Source of the DNA: Favolaschia claudopus
Lineage: Eukaryota > Basidiomycota > Agaricomycetes > Agaricales > Mycenaceae
DNA: 64,000 nt
NCBI GenBank assembly: GCA_037176885.1
Contig: JAWWNJ010000009.1
Span: 2,914,001-2,978,000 of the forward strand
Direction: 5' to 3'
Notes under the pieces: generated by a model
Told to the model about the DNA's origin: nothing
Database searches by the model: none
The model's input: only the letters and a program-made list of their open reading frames with translations
Shown: in pieces, positions 32,701 to 45,547 of the stretch
Position numbering within the stretch: the stretch's first letter is position 1
Layout: each line of letters starts with the position of its first letter
Position numbers and translations under genes: made by a program

Positions 32701-34289
32701 ACTTGGCGCTTCCCAACACTTTGTGGTTCTAAGACCCAGCCCACACGGCCAATCATTCGAGCCATACGACTATGGGGGCCACCCAACCAACAAAAATATT
32801 TCCTGAACTCTATATATCCTGTCTCCGAAATTTTCATTGCGACGCTCGGCGTTTCCCACTCACCTCCACTCCGAGTCCTTGATATCCCACGGCTATGTTC
32901 GCCCTCCCCTCGCGTCTTCAACACACCGGCTACTTATGGCCTTGATTCAGTACACCGCCGCAAGATACATACCAACCAATCACACCCCCCTCTTCTCTCC
33001 GTCCGTGTCTCCTGCCCGCGTCTATCCTCTCTCCACCTTACTAACAATCAAACAGCGTCTAATCCCTTCCCCAAACAACGATGAAGGTGGTGCCGCTATT
33101 CGTCGAGGTACGCCCCTCGTCCCTTGTCCCTCCTCCCTCTCACTCACCTTTCCTCCTAGCTTCGTCCTCCCGCCTTGACGCGTCTAACGAGCCTTCTGAA
33201 ACGAGCCTTCTGACTTCCCCACCCGCACCCTCACCCTCCCCGGCAAACGACAACACGAACGCGTCGAGACGCAGCCGCCCGCAGCGCGTATGGGAGGTCA
33301 AAGGTGCGTGTCCGTCTCTTTGAGTATTTTCTTTCTCTTATCCCCTTCAGCTCAGCCTTCCCAACTCACGACGTCCATAACGACGTCGCCGCCCCTTCTT
33401 CCTCACAACCGCCTTCTCCTTCACCCCAATCCACTGTCCCAACGCCGAACTCGCTGATGCCGACAAGTCACCTTCCACGCGCACCGAACGCGTCGTTTTC
33501 GCCTCGAAACCTCACCACTTCACGCCCTCGTCACCGCCCCACCATCACCTCGTTCACCGACGCATCGGCTTCCGACTTAGAGCCGACGAACGTGCGTCCC
33601 TCAGCTTGCTTTTCAGGTATCCCCGCTAACGACTTCGTTTTAGCGCGTCTGCCTCCCCACCTACAAAACTCTCCACCCACCCCCGCCTCCACGCCCTCCT
33701 TTACTCGCCTCCATCAACTCCTCACCACCCCGACGCCGCCGTTTGCGAAGCCGCCGCCGGCGCCTACCTACCTACAAAACCAAGTACATGCAACAAACGG
33801 TGCGTCCCGCCGTTCCCGCTCCCTCCCTCGCCACTGACACTGTCCCCCTCCCCACTTCAGCCCTTCTCCCCACCTTCATCTATACCCACCGCCCCCGGTC
33901 CGCTCGACGCGATCCGCTGCTACGACGCCGACGCCGACTCGCCGCCATTCTCACCCAGCGGCACCATCGTTCCGTCTCCTCCCCGCAACCTGGACGCCTC
34001 CTTTCCACTTCCAACTCCACCCCGCCATGCTATGCCAAGACTGCCGCCCTCCTCGACGCCGACAACGCCGTTTCGGCGCTCCGCGCGCTGACTCGCTCGA
34101 AAAGCGCTATAAATCAAATTTTTAAGTAAGTTACTTCAATTTTAACGACGAATGAACGAAAGTTTCACTCACCTAAGTATGTAGATCGACGCTCTACGCC
34201 CCCGCCGCCCTCCTCGTTACCGTCCACGCCGACGTCGTCGTCTAGGCGCTACGCGCCCGCTCGCCCCAGAAACTCCCGCTAGAGCCAAA
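32701..34289 (+). repeat. GC-rich block with repeated donor-like sites, no gene recognised
   Basis: The interval 32700-32830 is the F-box promoter flank shared with 45548-45705. From 33000 to 34130 the plus strand is Pro/Ser-rich in all frames. Donor-like sites occur at about 33109, 33304, 33591 and 33800 (GTACGCCC, GTGCGTGT, GTGCGTCC), each followed by a pyrimidine tract and AG. The layout resembles the exon-plus-intron modules at 39.1-40.7 kb. No known domain is encoded. Confidence 0.4.
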
Positions 34290-37200
34290 ATTATCGTGAG
34301 TTCCTTCGTTTTCGACGCGGAACGAAACGGAACTCACCAAGTAACCAGAACAACGGCGCGTTCGCGCTCGGGAAGGACATCCACGGGAACAAGGGGGAAG
34401 TGCGGGTTGGGAGGGAGGAAGTCGGTGCGCGCGGTTGCGCGTTCGCGGCGGGGAGACGTGGGAAGAGTGGGAATGGGCGGCGGGTTGGGAGGTCGAAACC
34501 AGACGAGACTAAGTCAGTAGCGTATTGTACTGTACTGTATCTACAATGTAAGTAGCTAATCAAATTGAATAAAATGAAGTTCTTTTCAAAATCTGCGGGT
34601 TGAATCGTCAGTAACTAGGTAATTAACGGCGGCGTATGAAACGAATCGAATGAATATGAAAAGAAGAGAAGACAAAACTCACCTGTATTCACTCGAAGCT
34701 ACCAATCCCGGGGGCGCGAATCGAGTTGAGCTGTGTTTTTGAAGAAGATGAGTTATGAACCGTGCGCTGAGTTGGGTTGTCAGCGCACGAGGAAAATGAA
34801 TGCTTACCTTTAGATCCATAGCGCTGTAACAGTACGAGTTGAATCGAACTGAACTGAGTCAAACGCAACGAAAGAAAGCAAAAGAAAAGGGAAACTCACT
34901 TGAGTTGAATGGAAGCTCGAAATCCCGAAGCCGCAAGTTGAGTTGAATTGAAAGCTTGAAAGAAAGAAAGAGTTAGATGGTTAGCGCGAGGAAATGAAGA
35001 AGGTGAATGTAAAGATTTGATTACTTACCTCCGAGTCGACCTTGACTTCGCTTGAATGCAATCCGGATTGAACCGTTACAAAAAAAAGACTTGCACAAGT
35101 GAAACTGAACTTGGAGTCGAAGACTTGAAGTTGAGTTTGAGTTGAGAAGTGATATAGAAAGGAACGACAATAAATCAAACTCACCTCGTTTAGAGAGACC
35201 CGAAGTGAACTTGGGCTCGATTCGACGAACCGATGGAGCTGAAGTTGAAATATGTCTTGAAGTAAGAGCTAAAGATCGAACGCAGATGATACAATTAGTT
35301 TGAATAGAATTGAACGAAAGAAAGGGAAGCTTACCTCGATGCGAGTTGATAGACATACCTTGCTACTGGCTTGCTTCACTTCATTTCAGGTTGGTTGGTT
35401 GTTGGCATGAGACCTATAGAATAAAAGAATTGTTAGGGTCGACTCGAGTCAACATGAAGGTGAAGTTCACTTACATGAATGCATAGAAGATATGCATACA
35501 TTTGAATGCATGGGCGCGCGCGCGCGATTCAAGCCGGCATAGGTTCAGCCTTCAAAGTTGAATCTCAAGTCAGTCAATAACTGAAGTAAGGAATCGAGAT
35601 TGACCGTACCTGGAACGAAACTGCCATAGTTTCGGCGTTGAATGTGAAGTACTTGAAGAGTTTGGTGCGAAGAACCATAGTTTCGGTGTCTGGCCTTCAA
35701 ATTTCAAGTCAATCAGTCAATAATTAGAGTAAGGAATTGAAATTAGACGTACCTGAAGCAAAACCGGCAGAGTTTCGGCGTTGAAGTCGAAATACACTGC
35801 AGGCTAGAGCCGAAGAGGCATAGTTTCGGCCTCTAGAGTATACAAAAGGGAAGTCAGTATTGATTCAAGTAGAGAAGTATAAAGATTTAGACGTGCCTTG
35901 AGTTATACCGGCATAGTTTCGGTATCGGGCAACCTAAGGGATCGGACGAAAGCCTACTAGTAATTGAAATCAAGTCAAATCGAGCCGAGTATTGAACGGG
36001 TTAACAATGCGCACCTTATACCAAGTCCACTTCAAGCTCAATTTCACATCCAACACCACAACTCTTTGCCAAACGAACGAAGGCGGCCTTCAAACTTTGT
36101 TAGTTAGATTAAGATCAGAGTCATAAAGTAAAAGATCGTGCTTACCGGAACAAAACCCACTCAAACTCGGCAAATTCAAACGACCATTCAATATATAGGT
36201 CAATCCTGAGCGATATGGTCAGCAAACGAAGAGAAGAACGCGAAAGTCGACTCACCGGGGATCCCCGAGACAACGCCGAACTCAATCCAGGTAAGAGTTT
36301 CGAAGTGCAACTTGGATTGAAAGCGTCCCATTGAATGGATAGGTTGAACAAAACTATTAGAATGGTCAGTAGACGTTGATAATAGCGGTAAAAGAACTTA
36401 CTGAGGCAGCCTAAATGTGCATCTCACGAATTTCTATCAAACGGTCAGTCATTCAAAGTTAAACTCAATGAGGAACTCACTCACCTTAGTAGACAGTCGA
36501 AATATGCATCTCATACAAGCTAGAAATGAATACAGACTGAATGAAAGGTCAGTAAGGGCTTAAGGTACTCGAAGTAATCAAATCACTCATCTATACAAAT
36601 CCGTCGGAATATGGCTTGAAGGTCGGTTCGGTATTGAAGGGGTCGCAGTTTGAAGCTCATATAGCACAAAATAAAGAGAAAGGAAACTAATTAGAAGGTC
36701 AGTAATAGTTTGAAGGAGAGACGTGAAAACTTACTTTATTGGATAAGGTAAAGTGGTGATACGAAAATTTAGTGCGGCGGTGGATTTGAATAGAGAGGGA
36801 AGTACTTGAGCGAATGACAGAGCCTGGAATTGAAAGAGAATAAGAGTTAGTTGAATGAAAGAATGAGTGGTAGAGTTAGAGTCACAAACGACATGGAAGG
36901 TGAACGACAAAGCCAAAGACTGGCGAAAGCCGAAAAAACCCGAAGGCCGAGTTGAAGGGCGAAAGCGTCAAATTGAAGGAATAGAAAGGGAAGAGAGGAT
37001 ATTTGAAGCCAAGCTGAATGGATTTTTGAATAAGGATAAGTTGTTGATAATGAGGCAGGGCAAAGGGAGGGAGGTGGGAAGTGGGCGGCAAACCCATAAC
37101 TAAAATCAATGTTGTGAGCGCACCTTTATACCCCATCCCCGGGCCTGCGACTCAATTCTGCTCACCAAATCATCCGTTAATCCGTCGGAGTCAACATTCG

Positions 37201-37620
37201 GTGTCTTACAAACGCCGCCCAACCCGCAATTCAGTCGGAGAAACGGAAGGTGAGAAGTCAGCGGCGAACTGGAAAAAGATCATACTTGGCTGGAAACCGG
37301 GATAGAAGCTGCGAATTCACCTCGAGAGTTTCATGCGCAACTGATGCATCAATTTGTAACGTAATAGATCGACGCGACGGGGGAAACGACCCTGAAATGG
37401 CGGAAGTTTGGGGAAGTGAGCTTTCGAGGTTTTGAGCGTTGGCGGAGTCGTAGCACGCTGAAACTTCACCCAGAGCAGGGCACCACAAGCCAAATAGAAA
37501 CCAAAAAAAATAATTCAAGTCTGAGGTGTCAGTTGAGAGACGGCAAACAAGAAGGGTGGAGAGTGAATTGAATGAAAATATTCGTAAGTTAGTCCAAACG
37601 GCATAGAAGCAGTGGCTCAC
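34290..37620 (-). repeat. array of minus-strand donor-like sites with a TAGTTTCGGC sub-repeat
   Basis: The plus strand shows ACTCACC, CTTACC or GTACC (reverse complements of splice donors) about every 80-160 bp, at least 18 times between 34.3 and 36.75 kb. Between them lie AG-rich, GAATTGAA-like words. Between 35620 and 35930 the word ATAGTTTCGG or AGAGTTTCGG recurs five times. A (CG)n tract of about 14 bases is at 35514-35527. No continuous protein can be assembled from the short segments. It may be a degenerate repeat or an untranslated multi-intron locus. Confidence 0.5.
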
Positions 37621-39089
37621 CTCGTTGATTGTTTCAAGTAGACACGCCATCAAATCTGATCCACATCGAGGCCCGAGGAGGGGGATTTGCGTTGGGGAGA
37701 GCGGAGTTTTCAGGGAGTGCAGAATTGGAGGTTTGAGGTGTTCTGAGGCTCGGAGGGCGCTCTAGCGTTCAACAGAGTTAAAGAATGTGTAACAAAAAAA
37801 TTTGAAAGTAGTTGGATGTCGGATATGCCAGCTGAATAGAGGGATATAAGCGAGACGGTGTAAAGCACACCGCAAATCCATAGTTCAACCGTTCCCGCTC
37901 CAATCGTCCCCAAAACTTCGCCGCTTGCGCGCAGTAACTATGCAACCTGATTTCGGCTAGTTTGAAGTGATGGAAACCCGTACCTGGCACCCAGAACGCG
38001 GAGTTTTTGCAAATACCCATATTCTTCGTTCCCGGCATTCCCGCGTTGCCAAAGGCCAAATGGAGCCAGATATCGCGTGCTCGAGGTGTCATAAGTAGTT
38101 TGGTGCAATCTTGAGTCGAGAGAGTAAGTGGATGGAGCGCCAGCGAAAACGAACATGAAGGTTAAGAGAAGAGAGCGTGACCTTTCCCCGTTTAGGATGC
38201 TGGACGAATAGAATTGCCTTGTACAGAATTTGGCCCGAGATTCAATATGGATTCCCACGTCACACCGTGACGCGTCACCATCTCGACTTTTTGTTCCTGG
38301 CCACCACATCGCCGACGGCTCGGGTTCAGATGGCCGCCGACCAGCGCCGACCACGCCAAAACTCTGGAAATCTACCCAAAACCGAAGCAACGGCTCGCTC
38401 CACTCAATAATCTCGGTGACTTGGCGACTTCCGCGCCCACACAAGAACCTGATGTCTGCGAATCTTGTCAACAAATCCTAAGCGACGTCGCGTGCTCTCG
38501 GTCTGCTCATTGGCCGGAACGCGTTTCTGTGCTTTCTTCTGTTCTCGAAATCTGGGGCCTCAGTGAATCCGTACGCGAAGGGCGGACCCATATTCTTGGC
38601 GGCCCGTCAAATGCGCCAACTTCAACTTTTCTCACTCATTCAAGTCCGACGCGCGAATCACATCAACGTGCACAATTTCAAAAATCTCGTCACAAACTCA
38701 TCCGCGCGCACTCAACTTCTTATCGGCGTTTCCTTTACCTTCACTTCTTGCACTGAGTGCATTTTTCTAAGTCTTTGAATTGTGAGCTATTAAGTTCTTT
38801 CAGCGTTCAGAATGCTAAGAAACCGATGAAATTGAGTTCAGGGCGGCGCCCGGCGCGCGTGAATCGCGTCGGACTTATCACTTTCGAAGGTTGATGCCCC
38901 CAAAACATATTTCACTGATTTTTGTTGTGACGGAGTCACTCAGCCGAAGCCGATCCAACAGGTTTGCTACCCAACACAACCAAACTCACCCTTCTTCCTT
39001 TCCACCACCACCTTCTCCCCACTTGCCTCTCAAAAATTCTCTTCGCAATTTTTTTCTCCTCGTCATCCACCTCTCCTTCTCAATCCACC
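37621..39089. other. no supported gene
   Basis: Open frames on both strands (37778-38474 minus, 38421-38756 plus) overlap and have no domain. A splice-donor-like CTCACC/GTACC pattern continues weakly on the minus strand (37618, 37980). Confidence 0.35.
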
Positions 39090-40680
39090 TCTTCAGCAGC
39101 CCCAGCATGCTGTTCTCGTCGTTGTACCGTCGCCGACGATACGTTGACACGACGTATCGACATCCCGCGAGCGGGATTTCAAGTAAGTTGCACCTACTTC
39201 GCTTTTTTCACTCATTTTGACATCCTTTTTCACCAGGATTTGGCCGCCGGCAGGCTAACCCCACCCCCCCGAAGCGTCAAGCAGCGACTCCCGCCGATGT
39301 TCCTCGACGCTTGGGTTGTTGCCGCCGTCACCGCCGCGCCGCGCAGCGGCGCTATTGCGTCGAGAAGACGTATCGCCGTCCCGCGAGCGGGACTCGTTCA
39401 AGTAAGTTCTCTTTTGCCTCATTTTTCTCTCATTTGACGCGTTTTTTTCGAAGGTTTTTGGCTGCCGGCAGGCTAATCCCCGCCCCCGACGCGTAAAGCA
39501 GCGGGTGGCGCACCCTCCCATCGACTTCTCCGCCGTCGCTGGCGCCGCCGCGCCGCGTAGCGGCGCGCATAGCATTGAGTGTATGGATTTTCTTCCCGAG
39601 AACGGGACCTCAAGTAAGTTATCTTTCCTTTCACTTTTTCTTCCCTTTGACGCGTTTTTCTCAAGACTTTCGGCCGTCGGCAGGCAAATGCCCGCCCCCG
39701 ACGTGTCAAGCAGCGAGGTCTTTGGCTTTTCATCAAGCCTTGGGTCGTTGTTGATGTCGCGCGGCGTCGCGAAGCGGCGCTCTGTCTTTGACTAGACGTA
39801 CCGGCGACCGGCGAGCGGGTATTTTAGTGAGCCTTATCTTCTTCCTGTGCCCTTTTCCTTGTCTTACGACTTTCTTCTTGCCAGAAATCCGTAATGTGCG
39901 GCAAGACGTCAGCTAGTTTGGGTGAGGTAAGTTTACACTTCTTTCGTTTCAATTGTACTCTTCCTCAAGCACCCGCGCCTCGCGCACGTCGATTACTATA
40001 CGTATCGACGTCCCGCGAGCGGGGCGTTCTCTACACACGGTACGTGCCTTGTTCAATGCCCAATATTATGCTTTCCTATGCTCATCTTGACCGCAAGATT
40101 CAAATTTTCTCCGCTGCGCGGCATTCAACATCAATACCCAGCCCTCAAATCAACATTTGACTTTTGTGGGTCCCCCGAGCGACGCTTCTGGTGCGTCCCT
40201 ACCCTCATCCTCCTTTATTTATTACTAATTTCACACCTCCAGAAATTTTTCTTCCCGCTGCGCGGGCCTCCTCCTCGTCATCAACCCCGACACCCCTTTC
40301 GGAAATTCAAGATTTCGAGGTCCCGCGAGCGAGCGTTTGAGCTCGATGTTGTTCAGGTGCGTGTATTGCACCATTTCAAAGCGTTTTGAGGCTGATTCGC
40401 AGTGCTAGATTTTTTTCTCTTTCCGCTGCGCGGCGCCAACTTCAAGTCATCGCCGCCAACGGCATCAAATATATATGAAGTCCTCAAGAGTCGATTTTTT
40501 TTTCTTCGCTGCGCGGCTGAGTTGGTGCGTGTGCTTCGCTTTCCATCTCTTTTTCAATACTGATCAAGTTCTTCTCAAGTCCATATTTTCTTTCCGCTGC
40601 GCGGCGCCGAGAACTTCACGTTCTTTCAACGACGAGTTATTTCCGAGTCTCTCAATTCTTCTGCAGAGTGAAATGGGTGG
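39090..40680 (+). repeat. tandem array of ~215-bp exon-plus-intron-like modules
   Basis: At least five consecutive units, period 212-219 bp, then decayed ones. Each unit has CCCGCGAGCGGGA (short palindrome), AAGTAAGT or a variant (donor-like, at about 39181, 39400, 39612, 39826, 40041), a pyrimidine-rich stretch, an AG about 50-55 bp later, GGCCGCCGGCAGGCTAA, and GCGCCGCGCAGCGGCGC (palindrome). The spacing between donor and AG equals normal intron length in this genome. Two of the exon-like parts share the peptide pattern LAAGRLxPxP. Units beyond 40.06 kb keep mainly the GCTGCGCGG core. Confidence 0.7.
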
Positions 40681-41202
40681 GTTTCTTTGATTTCTCTTCT
40701 CTTCAATCGGATTCTAACAGATACAAGGGCTTCAAAGGTGGCTAGACAACTTGAAATTCACGCACAGTGCAAACAAATTATGGGTGAGTCTCGGACTTGT
40801 AATTCCTACCACGTACAAAATTCGACACTTTGCCCTCGTAGCCAGTAGATCTAGATCTGTAAATCGTAGATCTCCATACCCGAGTAGCGTAGATACAAGA
40901 CCCTGAAAGGACCCGGAAAACGGGCTTCTTGAGGTTTCAAAAATACAAATTTTCCTAAGCGCAAAAACCAAACAAACACTTCTCCCCTTTGAGAACTGGG
41001 CCGAAAGCACATATAACTGCGAGGGCAGGGCGACGCAGTACGCCTTGGCGACGCATGCCTTAGCGTGAGCAGGCCGTGCGCGGTGTTTGGAATCTTCCTT
41101 TTTGGGAACAGGAATTTTATTCAAACTAGCTACCGAAATGATACAGTGCATGGTCCTATATCTTGCGCTCTTTTGTAATCCTGAGGATATTGTGTACTTG
41201 TG

Positions 41203-42910
41203 TGTGGAACGGGGCTTCAATGACGGAGAATGTCAGAGGACGGATCTATCTTGATTCTCGGATTCTCCGCCCGCAGAAACTCAAGAAATAGTATTTTCCA
41301 CACTCTTAAAAAACATTTGTTGCTGTGCACCCCGTAGCTAATAAAGAGGACTTGAGGCGGGACTCTTTTTGGCCTCGTGGGGATATTGTGTATCTGCGTG
41401 CAACGGCTCAGCCGATCTGTGAAACAATGAATATTCATGGCCAAGAAAACCAAAGAAAGTGAAACTCACTTCGTTTGTGCGCGCGAGAAAATTATCTTTC
41501 ATAGTTCCAACGTGAATTGTACGATTCCCGTCCCGCATGAGTTGGCGAAGCGCAGGAAAGAATGGGTCGGAGTACAGGACATTAAATTGTCGAGTCGAAT
41601 CATAGTTCCGCTCGGTCAGAAGTCGAAAAGAGTTGAGCGGCGTATGCGATGGCTGGATCGCAAAACGAGCCTCGAGAGCACTCACGAGCCCTTTGCATTG
41701 GACGCTTTCAATGCTGCTGTGCCAGATTGTGAGATTCTGGAGGTTTGGAAGCAGGCTTTCTGTGGAGCCGAGGATCGGTATGAAGACACTGAACACGTCC
41801 AACTCGTTATCGTGATCGTGATTTCTGTCAAAGAGTTCGAGGTCTGTCAGGCACGGCATGTCCCGAAGACAGTTGACTAGGAAGTTCGACATGGCCTGCG
41901 GTGTATTCTTCGGTACATCGAGCGCCAATGAACGCAGGGGCGGTGAGGATCGAACAAGAAATTCGATAAGATCCTGTTCTAAGATGTCGAACATAGTGAT
42001 GTGCAGGGTCTCGAGCGCAGGGAGGGTAAGGTGCGGCAGTATTACAGCCGTGTTGGAGCTGGAACGAGATCCCAGCCTGAGATCTCGCAGATGTGCGAGG
42101 GTCAAAGGCGCAACAGCCTGCGTCTGCGTCTTGCCTGGCTCGCGGTGCATCATGGAATTTGTGAACTCGCACTTCGAAAGATGGGGAGCAACACCCAATA
42201 GATCTATCCAATCAGCCGGACTACCCAGAAAAGAGCGCTCTCGGGGGGTAATTGCCAAAGTCCGGAGCATCGGGAAGGTGGAGGGGATACGAAGACTGTG
42301 CAGTTGGGAATAGTACACGGGATTCTCGTCGTTCGTTCGAAACGACAACAGAGTAAGCTTTCCGACTCGAGGTCCGTAACGATGCATCAAGTCATCGACA
42401 TCGACGTTGTCCTCCGACATCTCCTGTAGCGTAACCGAGAGGGGAAAGGGCGACGCGCGATCCATCCAGTCTGCACAGAGTTGGGAATAGTGGGAGTCGT
42501 CCGAACAGCGCAACAAATCAATCGCAATTGTATCCCACAGCTGGGGTGTGGACAAAGCGATGTCGCGCCATGAGTGGCAGACGTGAAGTAGCAAAAGAGG
42601 GATGCAATGGGGATTTGAATGTGAGCCATGGACATCGGTTCCCTTGCAGTCCAAGAAGATTTCTGACTGGATCTCGAGCGATAATCGCGCCATGGGCTCA
42701 AGAAAAGAGTTGAGTTGGATCTGAATTTCGCTTCGCGCGTTCATGAGGTTGTTTAGAACGAGTTTCTGGGCTTCTATGGCCTCTGAAAGTTCATCGATTT
42801 GCTGTCGTAGCCGAGGGACGGTAGTGGCAAAGCCTTCCGACATGGTGGTCCAGAAGAAAGGTGAAGTCGGGCCGAAACTCCGACCGAAACAAACAGGCTC
42901 GGCCGACTCG
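41203..42910. repeat. segmental duplication, copy 2 (F-box gene)
   Basis: Near-identical to 30986-32700. The match ends at 42910 because a 2.6-kb insertion follows; it resumes at 45548. Confidence 0.9.
41408..42843 (-). CDS. F-box/LRR-like protein (intact copy 2)
   Basis: Main exon 41470-42843 plus a 9-nt last exon 41408-41416, separated by a 53-nt intron (GTGAGT to CACAG). The product is 460 aa; without splicing the frame would run on to 41338 (501 aa). The N terminus is a coiled coil (MSEGFATTVPRLRQQIDELS), then an F-box-like segment (MARLSLEIQSEIFLDC), CxxWRDIALSTPQLWDTI, and LRR-like repeats with many LxxLxL strings (for example LPALETLHITMFDI). F-box proteins of this sort usually link substrates to SCF ubiquitin ligases and are greatly expanded in Agaricomycetes. 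The 5' flank is interrupted 68 bp upstream of the ATG, which may silence or rewire the gene. Confidence 0.8.
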
Positions 42911-45547
42911 AGAGGGATAAGAGTATGGGGAACAAAAATTGATGGTAGACATTGATGGTGGACATGGACATGCAGGGGAAAACACGCAGGCAGAAACCTG
43001 AGGTTGAATCCGTGCACGTAGGAAGCTGTAGCCAAATGCTCTCAGAATTTTCCATGAGGATTTTTCCGCCCGTGTATAACCCTGCAGGCTGTAGTAGGCG
43101 TCCGCCGTCAATCCTTTGTGAGCGTCACCCGGGGTCACGGTGTGACATCCGGTTTCCTTCCCCCCACCATCCGTTCGAATAGTACCATTCGTCACCCGTT
43201 CGCTCATCGAAATGACCACCAGGGAAACGGGTGGGGAGGCGGGGCAGCTGGGAGCGCCAGAACTGTCAGAAAGACGGGCTTGTGGCAATTTCAATCGGTG
43301 AGTTTTTTGTGTGTAATTTTCAAATTGTCATTCCTCCTTGGTCCTCTCTCGATGGTCCGTTGACGCATGTCGACGACTGCCACGTACGACGCTTGCGACG
43401 CTATCTACCGACGACTCCGATGACTCCAACTACCGCCTCTGGAGCACCGTGTTTTGTGGCGCCATCTCCGCGAAATGCTACAGTTCCAATATAGTGCATA
43501 GTACATCGTTTCTCTGGTGCTCGATATGCTGCCCGCGGTGTGATTCGGCGTGGAATGGTCGTCTCTTTTGTACCAATCTCGTCTCTTCGCCAACCGCAAG
43601 GCTTTCCCTGCGTGAACTTGCGTGTAGGGTATCTGCTTGAGTTGTATGCCTGCAGGCTTTATTGTTCAGGTCATCGTGGGCGGGTGAATCCCTGAACCCG
43701 AGATCCCATAGGCATCTGGCTGTGCATTTTACCTTGGCCGTTATAAGGTGTACCAGTTTCCCTGCACCCGTGACCCCACGGGCATTTGGATGCGCATTTT
43801 ACCTGGACGATTTTAAGGTGTACCAGTTCTCCTGCAGCCATTCTCTTGCATGGGTTTGACTGCAGGAAATTCCGGCCAACTTTTGACTTGCAGGCATTGT
43901 CTTCGCGGAATGTTACCATCCCAAATTCAATGGTGATGACTTGTTTCTCTGGTACTTGCGATCTTGTCTGCCCCGCAATTCGGCGTGGAGTCGTTGTCAT
44001 TGTCTCCTCACCAGCTGCACGTCGTCTGTCTCTGTAGGATTTGTGTGTAGGGCTTTTGATTCAGTCATATGCCTGCAGGCTTTATTGCTCGGGCCTGCGT
44101 GTGCGGGTGAATTCCTGCACCCGTGACCCCATAAATGTTTGGCTGTACATTTTACCTTGATGGTTATGAGATGTACCAGTTTCCCTGCGGCCATTTTCTT
44201 GCATGGCACAGGCCAATGTCTGTAGTATTCTCCCTGCTTGCAGATTCATCCTCCAATTTCGTCCTCATTTCTGGTATAAATGTGTATGAGATTCTGTCCG
44301 AGCTGACTGTACAGTGTAACGATAGAATTGTATGTCCACAATGTTATAATAAACAGTTTATCTGAAAGCTGAATGAACTAGTGAACTCTTGCTGGATTGA
44401 AATTGGCTCCGACCGGGAAGCTGTATACACTTGGGATGGTTTGTGTTCGGAAAGTCAGGCATTTGCATTGTGGACTGCTAGTCTGATCAAAATGGGAAAA
44501 GCACCATAGAATCGAGAACGGGGTCACCAGAAGTCCAGAGATGGCAAGGGGCCGAACTGTGCCTTCCAAATTGAAAATGCGGGAAGTCAAAATTTCATTT
44601 TCCAAGTTGATTGTCGATTGTGAGGTCAATTTCGAACGAATACTTATCTCACTCAGTCAATTCTCGAACTTGATTGTGCTTGTGCCAGGTAATAATGGTG
44701 GAGGAAGAGGAGGATCTAATTAACTGTATGGTCTCAAAGAGGAACAAGTGGTTTGCCGTACTAATACATGTTGATTTTCGAAGTCGATTCTCCCGGAGTT
44801 GCGAATGTGGACCAGAAACAGGCGATCCGACTCCATTCTGCTCTGAAAATGGACCCATTTATTCATGTAGGTAATGTCAAGACTTGCTGAAATCTGATAG
44901 AACCCTATCGGGCACAGCGACCAGACGGGCAAAATTTAAGTAACTCTGGTCTTTGTTCAGAGTGGTAATACACACAAGACAGCATACTAGTGGTTCAAGC
45001 AACTATGCGCCAAGAGGGATGCGTGAAAAGAGCACAGAGACTCTTCGAGTTTCGGGTTGGTTCGATGAATGATTTCGAAATTCAGCTGGATATACTGCAG
45101 ACATTTGGAAAGAGACTCGAGAGCCAGAGTGCCAGTGTACTCTGTGCGGCGCGGCGGATGTCCGATGAACAGCAAGCAAGTATTTAAAGTATCTTGGATT
45201 ATCGACCGATGATCAATGCAGCCGGCAAGTCTGCTGGTAAGATCCTTCAGGGTAGGGAGCGTAGTATTTTGGATGCAGGTAGAAGCCTCCTGGTGAAGAC
45301 GTGCAGGGAAGTGGTTGCGGCGCTCTGGCTGCAGTTAATGCACATCACTGTCAACAATTATGTGCAAGATTTTATCAGCAAGACAGGCCAAAATTGTCAT
45401 TGCTACGAGTTGCGCCTTGAGGGTATTGAGGAAGGAAGAGGATCGACGGAAATTCCGTGCACTGAAAAACGTGCATGTCCATCCGGGTGTCCACCGCCGC
45501 GGCGGTGGATATCTACCATCAATTGATCCCCATACCTTCAAGTATTT
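42911..45547. mobile_element. 2.6-kb non-autonomous transposon-like insertion with 10-bp target duplication
   Basis: GGCCGACTCG occurs on both sides (42901-42910 and 45548-45557), while the homologous site in copy 1 (near 32680) has GGCCGACTGG once. The sequences just inside are imperfect inverted repeats: AGTATGGGG-AATTGATGGTAGA...GGTGGACA on the left, its reverse complement on the right, where a perfect 18-bp palindrome CCACCGCCGCGGCGGTGG is inserted. Target duplications of 9-11 bp are typical of Mutator-like elements. Internal frames are short and show no transposase. It disrupts the 5' flank of F-box copy 2. Confidence 0.75.
43470..44240 (+). repeat. internal direct duplication of ~430 bp inside the 2.6-kb element
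   Basis: Two diverged units start at about 43470 and 43905. Shared words include GTTTCTCTGGTRCT, ATTCGGCGTGGA, ATGCCTGCAGGCTTTATTG and CACCCGTGACCCCA. The first unit also carries an extra copy of the smaller ~72-bp motif ending GTGTACCAGTTTCCCTGC. Confidence 0.65.

Noticed and set aside
40732..41220. 162-codon minus-strand frame
   Set aside because: No domain, no splice signals, and it runs into the 3' flank of the duplicated F-box segment.
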